Shown here one piece after another: positions 1 through 6,197 of a stretch of 6,441 nt of DNA. Position numbers and translations under genes: made by a program. The notes beneath the pieces were generated by a model. The model searched no databases. It saw only the letters and a program-made list of their open reading frames with translations, and was not told the DNA's origin. This stretch comes from Gemmatimonadota bacterium (lineage in GTDB: Bacteria > Gemmatimonadota > Gemmatimonadetes > Longimicrobiales > Gaopeijiaceae): positions 1 through 6,441 of the forward strand of contig JAPOOQ010000322.1 of the NCBI GenBank assembly GCA_026713345.1, written 5' to 3'. How positions within the stretch are numbered: the first letter of the stretch is position 1; each line of letters starts with the position of its first letter.

Positions 1-2
1 AG

Positions 3-758
3 GAGGCCGGGGGGGCGGGCACCGCGGAGGCCCGTGCGGCGGCCGCCGGGAGCGCGCTCGAGTCGCTGGCCGCTGACGATCGCCTCCTCAATCGGCGATC
101 CGAACTTCAGGATCGTCTCCATCGGCAGAAGAGCGTCCGGCGGGAAGCGTCCTTCGCGCACGCGACCCTTGAGCAGGTCGCACAGGTCCTGGACAACGGG
201 CGACCCTCCAACGCGGCCGATCTTTGGGCGCTCACCGTCGATTTGCTGAATCGAATCTCCCGAGAGATCCGGGACGGAGCCACTTCCGATTGGCGCCAAT
301 ACTGGAATGTCGACAAGGACAACAAGGCGGTGACGCCGAAACCGGAAAACGGCTGTCGCGACGCTTTGCTGTCAGACTTGCGCCGAGAACTCACACCGTT
401 GGGAATCGACGGAGTGCGAGAAGGAAGCTACAAGGACGACAAACGCGCCGATATTCGTCTCTCAGTCCCAGGCGTCAACATCCCGATCGAGATCAAGAGG
501 AGTTGCCATCGAGACTGGTGGAGCTCCATCAAGACCCAACTCATCGCCAAGTACACCTGTGACCCCGGGACCGACGGATACGGCATCTACCTGGTGTTCT
601 GGTTCGGAGAGACCGAGGGCTGTGGCCGAGAGCCGGCGTCGGGACGGAAGCCGAAGTCACCCGACGACATCCGGCAAGCCCTGCTGGGTGCTCTCAACAA
701 CCGAGAACGCCAAAAGATCTCGGTCTGCGTGATCGACGTCTCGAAGCCGGAGGCCTGA
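3..758 (+). CDS. C-terminal part of a larger protein with a PD-(D/E)XK nuclease-like domain (5' end outside the window)
   Basis: The frame is open from the left edge to TGA at 756-758, giving 251 visible residues. A TTG at 243 is the first listed start, but the frame continues upstream in plausible helical protein, so the gene almost certainly begins outside the window. Visible residues 1-80 are Ala/Arg/Leu/Glu-rich and probably helical. From about 97 comes a conserved-looking stretch (DWRQYWNVD, then ENGCRDALLSDLR). The core follows: D150 in RADIRL, then E163-I-K165 in a predicted beta strand, then Q179LIAKY. This is the D...ExK arrangement of PD-(D/E)XK nucleases, with a downstream Gln/Tyr element reminiscent of the RecB-family motif. 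A GYGIYLVFWFG strand follows. From memory, similar tails end large NTPase or defence-type proteins; that is inference. G+C is about 57% over 241-600, well below the neighbours, which suggests horizontal acquisition. The gene converges on trxB. Nuclease fold is moderately sure; target and biological role are unknown. Confidence 0.8.
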   Translation, partial: EAGGAGTAEARAAAAGSALESLAADDRLLNRRSELQDRLHRQKSVRREASFAHATLEQVAQVLDNGRPSNAADLWALTVDLLNRISREIRDGATSDWRQYWNVDKDNKAVTPKPENGCRDALLSDLRRELTPLGIDGVREGSYKDDKRADIRLSVPGVNIPIEIKRSCHRDWWSSIKTQLIAKYTCDPGTDGYGIYLVFWFGETEGCGREPASGRKPKSPDDIRQALLGALNNRERQKISVCVIDVSKPEA

Positions 759-785
759 GTTCCGCTGACAGCCATCCCTCCCGAA

Positions 786-1751
786 TCACCCCCCGTGCGC
801 CAGGAACCGCTCCGCCTCCAGCGCCGCCATGCACCCCGTCCCCGCCGCCGACACCGCCTGCCGGTAGAAGTCGTCCATCACGTCCCCGGCCGCGAACACG
901 CCCGGCACGTTCGTCTCCGTCCGCCACGGCTTCGGCAGCCGCACGTACCCGTTCTCCTTGAGGTCGATCTGCCCCCGCAGGAACGCCGTGTTCGGATCGT
1001 GACCGATCGCCACGAACATCCCCCCGACCTCGATCTCGGACTTCTCCCCCGTCACGGTGTCGCGCAGCCGCATCCCGGTGATCACCTCGTCCCCCAGCAC
1101 CTCCTCCACCACGCTGTTCCAGAGAAACGTCATTTTCTCGCTCGCGAGCGCCCGCTCCTGCATGATCTGCGACGCCCGCAGTTCGTCGCGCCGGTGGATC
1201 AGCAGCACCTCGCCGGCAAACTTGGTCATGTAGAGCGCCTCCTCCATCGCGCTGTCCCCGCCCCCCACCACCGCGATCACCTTGCCGCGGAAGAATGGCA
1301 GCGCCCCGTCGCACACCGCGCACGCCGACACGCCTCCCCCGCTCTGCGCGAGCCGCTCCTCGCCCGGAACGCCCAGCCAGCGCGCGTTCGCGCCCGTCGC
1401 GAGCACCACCGTCCGCGCCCGCACCACCGTCCCGCCCGACGAAATCAGTTCGAACGGACGCTGATCGAAGTTCACCTGAACGATATCTTCGGTCACCACG
1501 CGGGTGTCGAAGCGGACCGCCTGCTTCTTGAACTCCATCATCATCTCGATGCCGCCGATCCCGTCGGCGAAGCCCGGGTAGTTCTCGACGTCGGTGGTGA
1601 ACATGAGCTGCCCGCCCGGGATCATGGTGCGGCTGCCCGCGCCTTCGTACACGATGGGGTTCAGGTTCGCGCGCGCCGCGTAGATCGCCGCGGTCCAGCC
1701 GGCGGGGCCGGAGCCGACGATCACCAGATTCTCGATATTGTTGTCGGACAT
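786..1751 (-). CDS. trxB: Thioredoxin reductase (NADPH, FAD-dependent)
   Basis: A cytoplasmic flavoenzyme that uses NADPH to reduce the disulfide of thioredoxin, supplying electrons for ribonucleotide reductase, peroxide defence and protein disulfide reduction. The product is 321 residues, the usual length for low-molecular-weight bacterial TrxB. An N-terminal FAD-binding Rossmann motif GSGPAG is at 13-18. The redox-active CAVC is at 144-147 followed by DG. The NADPH-binding GGGDSAMEEA is at 163-172 and the phosphate-contacting HRR at 186-188. The C-terminal FAD motif GVFAAGDV is at 284-291. All key residues are present and there is no truncation. ATG at 1751-1749 is the natural start because the FAD motif follows at the normal distance. 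No Shine-Dalgarno sequence is visible before it. It is the last gene of the minus-strand series, 57 bases after the AI-2E family gene, so it may be read through from upstream or have its own unseen promoter. Other ferredoxin/thioredoxin reductase-like flavoproteins are the only real alternative, and the intact CxxC argues against those lacking it. Confidence 0.96.
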   Translation of the reverse strand: MSDNNIENLVIVGSGPAGWTAAIYAARANLNPIVYEGAGSRTMIPGGQLMFTTDVENYPGFADGIGGIEMMMEFKKQAVRFDTRVVTEDIVQVNFDQRPFELISSGGTVVRARTVVLATGANARWLGVPGEERLAQSGGGVSACAVCDGALPFFRGKVIAVVGGGDSAMEEALYMTKFAGEVLLIHRRDELRASQIMQERALASEKMTFLWNSVVEEVLGDEVITGMRLRDTVTGEKSEIEVGGMFVAIGHDPNTAFLRGQIDLKENGYVRLPKPWRTETNVPGVFAAGDVMDDFYRQAVSAAGTGCMAALEAERFLAHGG

Positions 1752-1785
1752 GGGAGTCGTTGGGTTGGAAGTTGAGTGAGTGACG

Positions 1786-1808
1786 CCGGGCCGGGGCCGC
1801 CCGCCCGG
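1786..1808 (-). other. GC-only inverted repeat between the AI-2E family gene and trxB
   Basis: The arms CCGGGC (1786-1791) and GCCCGG (1803-1808) can pair as a 6 bp all-GC stem with an 11-base loop just after the TAG of the AI-2E family gene. No T-run follows on the minus strand, so this is not a convincing intrinsic terminator. At this G+C content, such a stem may arise by chance. It could attenuate read-through into trxB or do nothing. Confidence 0.2.
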
Positions 1809-1809
1809 G

Positions 1810-3156
1810 CTACCGCGACAGCGTCGACTCTTCCTTGTACAGCGCGGACCGCCGGTAACGTTCCACGCCCCGCGCCAGCAGCAGCTTGATCGCGACGGCG
1901 ACCGGCACGCCGATCAGCAGCCCCACGAAGCCGAAGTAGAAGCCGCCCAGAGCCAGCGCGAGCAGGATCCATACCGGGTGCAGACCCACCGATCCGCCGA
2001 CGATCCGCGGGCTGATCACGGCGCCTTCGAGCCCCTGCGCGACACCGTACACGATCGCGACCTTGAGCAGCGAGACGCCCACGCTATCGCTGATCAGCGC
2101 GAGGATGATGGCGGGAATGAGCGACACCACCAGCCCCAGATAGGGGACCACCCCAAGCACCGCCACCGTCACGCCCAGCAGGAACGCGTACGGGAACCCC
2201 ACGATGAGGAGCCCCACCCAGGTGATCGCGCCGACGATCAGCGACGTGAGGACCTGCCCGCGCAGGTAACTGGACAGCAGCTTGTCGTAGTTGCGCGCGA
2301 AGCTGTTCGCGCCGGACTTCAGCTTACCCGGCACGAGTTCGCCGGCGCGCGCGACGATGAGGTCGAAATCGCGCAGCAGGTAGAACATCAGCACCGGCGT
2401 GAGGACCAGGTAGCCGCCCACGTTGATCAGCGTGCCGAATCCGCGGCCGAGCCCCAGGACGGCGGTCCAGGCGCGCTGTGCAAGGTCGGTTCCCCAGGTA
2501 TCGAGCAGTGCGCTTACGGAATTCGCGTCGAGATCCTGGATCCGGGTGAGGAGCACCGCCTCGTCAACCAGCGGCAGGTCGAAGCCGAGCGACTCCGGCG
2601 TGAGCCCGGCCACCCATTCATGCAGCCTGGCCACGAAGTCGGGCGCCCGGCCGATGAGCGCCTGTGCCTGTCCGACAAACTGGGGGACGCCCACGGCGAG
2701 AACGAGCACACCGAGAGCCAGGAACGGTACCAGGATCAGCAGGATCGACGCGGCGCGACCGAGCCTCGGGTGCGCCGAGACCCTGTCCACCACGGGATCG
2801 AGGATGTAGGCCAGGACGAACGCCAGGAAGAACGGGCCGAGGAGGGAGCCGGCGGTCTGGAGCACCCAGAGGGCGACGAGAACGGTCGCGACCGTCACCA
2901 TGTGGGTGTGGCCGCGGATCCCGCGGAAGGGGATGAGGAGCGCGATGAAGGCGCAGTAGATCAGGAAGGGGTTGAGCATCTCCCTGAGGCTGAAGAGGAA
3001 GAACCCCGCTGCCAGGATCACCACGGCGCCCTGGATGACCCGCCAGGTCGCCGGGGCGCCGCCCGGGCCGTCCGCGCCGCCGCCCGCGCCCTGGCCGTCC
3101 TCGCGGCCACCCTCGCCGGACGCTCGCCCCTTCGAGCCACTCCGCGGACTCACCAT
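1810..3156 (-). CDS. AI-2E family (PerM/YdiK/YhhT-type) polytopic membrane protein
   Basis: An inner-membrane protein of 448 residues. The family is named after E. coli TqsA, an autoinducer-2 exporter, but members differ in substrate (some appear to be Na+/H+ antiporters) and this one cannot be assigned. Residues 1-37 are a Gly/Ser/Glu-rich, probably disordered cytoplasmic tail. Hydrophobic helices lie at about 40-57, 61-78, 87-119 and 136-158. A more polar stretch at about 160-225 is next, then helices at about 234-260, 302-322, 325-356, 361-377 and 393-426. Family hallmarks are FYLLRD (258-263), YLRGQ (297-301) and, near the end, QGLEGAVISPRIVG followed by GLHPVWILLAL (about 374-401). The ATG at 3156 overlaps the Nudix stop by 7 bases (ATGGTGA), and GGAGG at 3165-3161 lies 4 bases upstream, which supports this start and suggests translational coupling. 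A substrate link to the neighbouring lipid transporter is possible but not shown. Confidence 0.9.
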   Translation of the reverse strand: MVSPRSGSKGRASGEGGREDGQGAGGGADGPGGAPATWRVIQGAVVILAAGFFLFSLREMLNPFLIYCAFIALLIPFRGIRGHTHMVTVATVLVALWVLQTAGSLLGPFFLAFVLAYILDPVVDRVSAHPRLGRAASILLILVPFLALGVLVLAVGVPQFVGQAQALIGRAPDFVARLHEWVAGLTPESLGFDLPLVDEAVLLTRIQDLDANSVSALLDTWGTDLAQRAWTAVLGLGRGFGTLINVGGYLVLTPVLMFYLLRDFDLIVARAGELVPGKLKSGANSFARNYDKLLSSYLRGQVLTSLIVGAITWVGLLIVGFPYAFLLGVTVAVLGVVPYLGLVVSLIPAIILALISDSVGVSLLKVAIVYGVAQGLEGAVISPRIVGGSVGLHPVWILLALALGGFYFGFVGLLIGVPVAVAIKLLLARGVERYRRSALYKEESTLSR

Positions 3157-3638
3157 CCCGCCTCCGCGATCATGTCATGCGCACGCAGCACCACGGCGCG
3201 CGTGTTTTCGTACACGATCCGGGCCGCGGCGTCGGGGACCGGCAGCCACCGACACTCGCTGATCCCTTCGTCGTGCTGCGGGACGGCGCTTCCGAAACGG
3301 TTTCGCATGAGAAAGAAGGTACAGTACTTGTGAACGATCCCGCGCCCGTGGCGGAAGGTCCAGTCCACGGTGGCGATCTTCGGACCCACCTCCTCGGGAG
3401 TGAGGCCGGTCTCCTCCTCCACCTCGCGGGCCGCCGCCTCGCGCAGGCTCTCGCCGCCCTCGATGTGTCCCTTCGGCAAACTCCAGTTCCCGTACGGATC
3501 CCGGATCAGCAGCGCGTGCCACACCCCGGCCAGGGAACGCACCACCACCCCCCCGGCGCTCCGCTCGATGCTCTCCGGCCGGGCGACGCCATGGCTCGAT
3601 GGGCCAGCCGCTCCACCGCCTCCGTCTCCAGCACCCAC
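3150..3638 (-). CDS. Nudix hydrolase (MutT/Ap4A hydrolase-like)
   Basis: A cytoplasmic pyrophosphohydrolase acting on nucleoside diphosphates linked to another group; its exact substrate cannot be read from sequence. The Nudix box GX5EX7REUXEEXGU is complete: G57, E63, then REVEEETGL at 71-79, which supplies the Mg2+-binding glutamates. NWSLPKGHIEGGE (51-63) and the later HDEGISECRWLP (122-133) resemble MutT1 and bis(5'-nucleosyl)-tetraphosphatase members that clear damaged nucleotides or Ap4A. At 162 residues the length is usual for a single-domain member. The start is a GTG at 3638-3636, 4 bases after the MCE gene's stop. No Shine-Dalgarno sequence is seen, and the first 15 residues are Gly/Ala-rich and unlike a conserved N-terminus. 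GTG codons at residues 31-33 are too far into the fold to be likely starts. The 3' end overlaps the AI-2E family gene by 7 bases. Confidence 0.92.
   Translation of the reverse strand: MGAGDGGGGAAGPSSHGVARPESIERSAGGVVVRSLAGVWHALLIRDPYGNWSLPKGHIEGGESLREAAAREVEEETGLTPEEVGPKIATVDWTFRHGRGIVHKYCTFFLMRNRFGSAVPQHDEGISECRWLPVPDAAARIVYENTRAVVLRAHDMIAEAGW
3161..3165 (-). promoter_or_regulatory. Ribosome binding site of the AI-2E family gene
   Basis: GGAGG lies inside the last codons of the Nudix gene, 4 bases before the ATG at 3156. It supports that start even though the two reading frames overlap. Confidence 0.5.
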
Positions 3639-3642
3639 GGCG

Positions 3643-4629
3643 CTAGAAGATCGAGAAGCTGAGGTAGCGCCGCGGGTTCTCCTTGAAGTCCGCCAGCAGC
3701 GCCCGGAACTCGGCGAGCGCCTCCACCGCCCCGTCCGCCAGCGCCGGATCGCCGAGCAGGCGGCCGAACGATCCGTCGGGGGCCTCCAGCGCGGTCACCA
3801 GTCCCTCCACGCGACCGAAGGTGGAGTCGGCCTTCTGCGCCGCCGACCGCAGGTCTCCCAGCGAGGCGTTGATGTCCTCTGTCAGCTCACGAAGGTTCCG
3901 CAGGCTCGCGCTCGCATCCGCCACCATCGTCTCCGCTTCCGCGCCGAGCAGTAGCGAGTCGAAGTGCTCGAAGGAGATGCGGGCCGCGCGGGCGGCGGCG
4001 CCGAGTTCCTGGGCGGAGGCGTCCACGCCCTCGGCCAGCGTCTCGAAGCGCTCCGTCTGCTGGGCGATGATCTCCGAGAGCCCGTCGCTGAGCACCCCCA
4101 TGTTGTCGATCATGTTCTTCAGGTTCTGCGCCGTTTCCTCGGTGAAGGCGACCTCGAAGCGTTCCGAGATGTTCGTGAGGTCGCGGGCGATCTGGTCGGC
4201 GGAGGCGGTCAGCCGGGAGAAGTCCGGGATGGCCGCGCCGGGGAGCACCCCCTCCTCCGGGTAGTCGAGGAAGGGGGGCAGCCCGAACTCCGACCGGTCC
4301 AGAATCTCCGCCTGCCATTCGCCGAACACCGACTCGGGCGCGAGCAGCACGGCGGCGTTCGCGGGGAAGACCAGCTCCGGCAACACCCTCATCTCGACCA
4401 TCACGGCTTCGCCGCTGGGGATGACCTCGATGGTCTCCACGCGCCCCACCGTAACGCCGCGGAACTTCACCACCGCGCCCGGAACCAGCGCCCCCACACT
4501 GGTGGACGCCGTCCGGAGCTCGGTCTGCCCCCCCTGCCACCCCCCCTTGAGCCATATCGAGCCGAATACGCCCGCAACGATGCCCAGCACCACCACGAGT
4601 CCCACGAGCACTTCGCGTCTACGATCCAT
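3643..4629 (-). CDS. mlaD: MlaD-like MCE-domain lipid-binding subunit of an ABC lipid transporter
   Basis: The periplasmic, membrane-anchored subunit that oligomerises (hexamers in E. coli MlaD) on the MlaE permease and forms the lipid-conducting ring. The product has 328 residues. A short cytoplasmic start (MDRRRE) precedes one membrane segment at about 7-27. An MCE domain at about 36-112 carries the hallmark LVPGAVVKFRGVTVGRV (48-64). A long helical region follows at about 140-280 and probably forms a coiled-coil barrel or needle. Near the C-terminus are SFGRLLGDPALAD (287-299) and the tail NPRRYLSFSIF (318-328). E. coli MlaD, by comparison, is about 180 residues and lacks the long helical part. 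The ATG at 4629 sits 2 bases after the mlaF stop and is preceded by AGGAGG at an 8-base spacing, so the start is secure. It is the third gene of the mlaE-mlaF-mlaD set. Membership in the MCE family is certain; the mlaD symbol is by family and gene order, and TtgC/LinM-type names are equivalent. Confidence 0.93.
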   Translation of the reverse strand: MDRRREVLVGLVVVLGIVAGVFGSIWLKGGWQGGQTELRTASTSVGALVPGAVVKFRGVTVGRVETIEVIPSGEAVMVEMRVLPELVFPANAAVLLAPESVFGEWQAEILDRSEFGLPPFLDYPEEGVLPGAAIPDFSRLTASADQIARDLTNISERFEVAFTEETAQNLKNMIDNMGVLSDGLSEIIAQQTERFETLAEGVDASAQELGAAARAARISFEHFDSLLLGAEAETMVADASASLRNLRELTEDINASLGDLRSAAQKADSTFGRVEGLVTALEAPDGSFGRLLGDPALADGAVEALAEFRALLADFKENPRRYLSFSIF

Positions 4630-4631
4630 CG

Positions 4632-5387
4632 TCAGTCCCTCCTAAAGCCGAAGTAGAGATCCGGATCCCCCTCGACGAACCCCCTCAGCACCTCGTCGCC
4701 CGCGGACCGCACCTCGTCCGGAGTCCCGGTGAAGCGGGCCCTGCCGTCGTGCAGCAGAGTGATCCGGTCGGCCACGCGGTAGGCGCTCGTCATGTCGTGC
4801 GTCACCACCAGCCCCGTCACCCCGAGTTCGTCGCTCATGCGCAGAATCAGCCGGTCGATCACCGTGGTGGTCACCGGGTCCAGCCCCGTCGTGGGTTCGT
4901 CGTACAGCAGGAACTTGGGCGACGGGGCGATCGCCCGCGCCAGCCCCGCCCGCTTCCGCTGGCCACCGCTGAGCTGCGCCGGATAGCGGTCCCCCAGGCC
5001 GTTCAGGTCCACCAGCGCCAGACACTCCTCGACCCGCGCCGCAATCGCCTGCGCGTCCCATCCGGGCATGCGCCGGAGTCCCATCCCCACATTCTCGGAG
5101 ACGGTCATCGAATCGAAGAGCGCGGCGAACTGGAAGACGTAGCCGATCCGCCGCCGCAGCTGGATCAGCTCCTTCCGGCCCAGGTCGGGGACCGAGTACG
5201 TGTCGACGAAGATCGATCCCGAGTCCGGCCGCAGGAGCCCCGCCACGTGCTTCAGCAGGACCGACTTGCCACTCCCCGAGGGTCCCACGATGGCGAGCGT
5301 CTCCCCGTCCCGGACCTTGAGCGTGAATCCCTTCAGCACCTGCTTCGGCCCGAACGCCTTGTGCAGCTCCTGCAGGCGGATGCTCAT
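4632..5387 (-). CDS. mlaF: MlaF-like ATP-binding subunit of an ABC lipid transporter
   Basis: The cytoplasmic ATPase that powers MlaE-dependent lipid movement. The product is 251 residues, a single complete nucleotide-binding domain. Walker A GPSGSGKS is at 35-42, the Q-loop glutamine at 86 (VFQ), the signature LSGGQRKR at 139-146, Walker B FLLYDEP at 159-165 with catalytic E164, the D-loop GLD at 168-170 and the switch histidine H197 (VVTHD). ENVGMGL (98-104) and the LSGGQRKRAGLARA region fit the Mla/MCE-linked ATPase group. The last residues, GDPDLYFGFRRD, form a short tail; in E. coli MlaF, a C-terminal extension helps to dimerise and regulate the complex. The ATG at 5387 is 16 bases after the mlaE stop and has only a weak purine-rich leader. 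The stop is 2 bases before mlaD. The ABC type is certain; lipid as substrate is inferred from its two neighbours. Confidence 0.95.
   Translation of the reverse strand: MSIRLQELHKAFGPKQVLKGFTLKVRDGETLAIVGPSGSGKSVLLKHVAGLLRPDSGSIFVDTYSVPDLGRKELIQLRRRIGYVFQFAALFDSMTVSENVGMGLRRMPGWDAQAIAARVEECLALVDLNGLGDRYPAQLSGGQRKRAGLARAIAPSPKFLLYDEPTTGLDPVTTTVIDRLILRMSDELGVTGLVVTHDMTSAYRVADRITLLHDGRARFTGTPDEVRSAGDEVLRGFVEGDPDLYFGFRRD
4638..4643 (-). promoter_or_regulatory. Strong ribosome binding site of mlaD
   Basis: A perfect AGGAGG lies within the last codons of the mlaF-like gene, 8 bases before the mlaD ATG. It is the best Shine-Dalgarno sequence in the window and suggests that the MCE subunit is translated more strongly than the permease and ATPase, in line with a 6:2:2 complex. 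Confidence 0.7.
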
Positions 5388-5403
5388 CGCTGCCCGCGCT
5401 GCA

Positions 5404-6186
5404 TCAGAGGAGCACCGCCGCCCAGAATGCGTCCAGGCAGACGATGACCATGCAGGCAGCCACCACCGCCCGGGTCGTGCTTCTCCCCACCCCCTCCGCC
5501 CCGCCCTCGGTCTGCAGGCCGCAGTAGCAGCCCGCGCCGGTCACAACCGCGCCGAAGGACAGGGACTTGATCACCGCGAACCAGACGTCCCAGGGCGCGA
5601 AATAGATGCGCAGCCCCTTCACGAACTCCGTCGAGGACATCTCCAGCAGCTGCAGCGCGGTGACCCAACCGGCGGCGATGCCTATCGAGATGGCAAGCAC
5701 TACCACGGCCGGAAACATCAGGATCCCCGCAAGCATCCTCGGGACCACCAGATAGGCGAGCGGGTCGTACGCCAGCGTCTCCAGCGCGTCCACCTGCTCC
5801 GTGACCCGCATCGTCCCCAGCTCGGCCGAGATGTTGGCGCCGACCCGGCCAGCCAGAACCAGCCCGGTAAGGACGGGACCCAGCTCCAGGATCATCGTCT
5901 TGCCGACCAGCGTGCCGACGAAGTAGGGCGGAATCGCGCCCGTGAGCGAGTACGACGCCTGCAGCGCCATCACGATCCCGGTAAAGGTCGCGATGAAGAG
6001 CGCGATCGGAACCGAGGCCACCCCGACCTTCGCCATCTGCGGAAGGAGGAGCGGCGTCCACACGTCGGTGCTCCGAATTGACGCGGCGGCGCTCGAAAAC
6101 AGTCGCCATGCCCGGCCCATCGATTCCAGGCCCGCCAGCGTCAGGTTGCCGATCGCGGCAAACGGTCTCAGCAATAGCTCAGCCAT
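5404..6186 (-). CDS. mlaE: MlaE-like permease of an ABC lipid transporter
   Basis: The inner-membrane permease on which the MlaD ring sits and which MlaF drives. From the ATG at 6186 it has 260 residues, the usual length. An amphipathic N-terminal helix (about 1-40) precedes hydrophobic segments at about 53-77, 88-114, 146-178 and 203-222, and a final one at 239-260. The diagnostic MlaE block is intact: LGPVLTGLVLAGRVGANISAEL (102-123) leading into GTM, then EQVDALETLAYDPLAYLVVPR (130-150). A TTG at 6192, two codons upstream and abutting the previous stop, is an alternative start; ATG is preferred because MAELLL begins the helix and TTG is rarer. No Shine-Dalgarno sequence lies at a usable distance: GGAGG is 23 bases away. 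A TATAAT box ends 5 bases before the ATG, so the message may be leaderless. It is the first gene of the mlaE-mlaF-mlaD set, 6 bases after the upstream partial gene. Confidence 0.95.
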   Translation of the reverse strand: MAELLLRPFAAIGNLTLAGLESMGRAWRLFSSAAASIRSTDVWTPLLLPQMAKVGVASVPIALFIATFTGIVMALQASYSLTGAIPPYFVGTLVGKTMILELGPVLTGLVLAGRVGANISAELGTMRVTEQVDALETLAYDPLAYLVVPRMLAGILMFPAVVVLAISIGIAAGWVTALQLLEMSSTEFVKGLRIYFAPWDVWFAVIKSLSFGAVVTGAGCYCGLQTEGGAEGVGRSTTRAVVAACMVIVCLDAFWAAVLL

Positions 6187-6191
6187 CTGCA

Positions 6192-6197
6192 ATTATA
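6192..6197 (-). promoter_or_regulatory. Candidate -10 box (TATAAT) directly before mlaE
   Basis: A perfect TATAAT lies on the minus strand in otherwise GC-rich DNA. A start of transcription 6 bases past its last T would fall on the A of the mlaE ATG. No TTGACA-like -35 element is found at 16-18 bases (that position reads about CCGGCC), and there is no TG extension. The box overlaps the TAA stop of the upstream gene, so coincidence is possible. Confidence 0.4.

Noticed and set aside
107..394. A 95-codon minus-strand frame opposite the nuclease-like gene
   Set aside because: Ser/Arg-rich with no motif, and it overlaps the plus-strand frame that has conserved-looking catalytic residues.
243..758. 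Reading the left gene as a complete 171-residue protein starting at TTG 243
   Set aside because: The frame is open for 80 more codons to the window edge with protein-like sequence, and TTG 243 has no Shine-Dalgarno sequence and falls in the middle of a predicted helix. A partial gene is the simpler reading.
759..785. A bidirectional terminator between the left gene and trxB
   Set aside because: No stem of useful length and no T-run on either strand in these 27 bases.
795..1775. A 326-codon open frame on the plus strand opposite trxB
   Set aside because: His/Arg/Pro-rich low-complexity shadow of trxB, without recognisable motifs or a ribosome binding site.
1752..1809. A promoter for trxB in the 57-base gap
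   Set aside because: No TATAAT-like or TTGACA-like pair could be found; the gap holds only a weak GC stem.
1780..3333. A 517-codon open frame on the plus strand opposite the AI-2E family gene
   Set aside because: Its translation is dominated by Arg, His, Gln, Asp and Glu with no fold or motif, as expected for the complement of a GC-rich, Leu/Val/Ala-rich membrane protein gene. The minus strand carries a clear family match.
5384..6109. A second minus-strand frame of 241 codons inside mlaE
   Set aside because: Gly/Arg/Asp-rich product typical of an out-of-frame reading; mlaE in the other frame has all of its signature residues.
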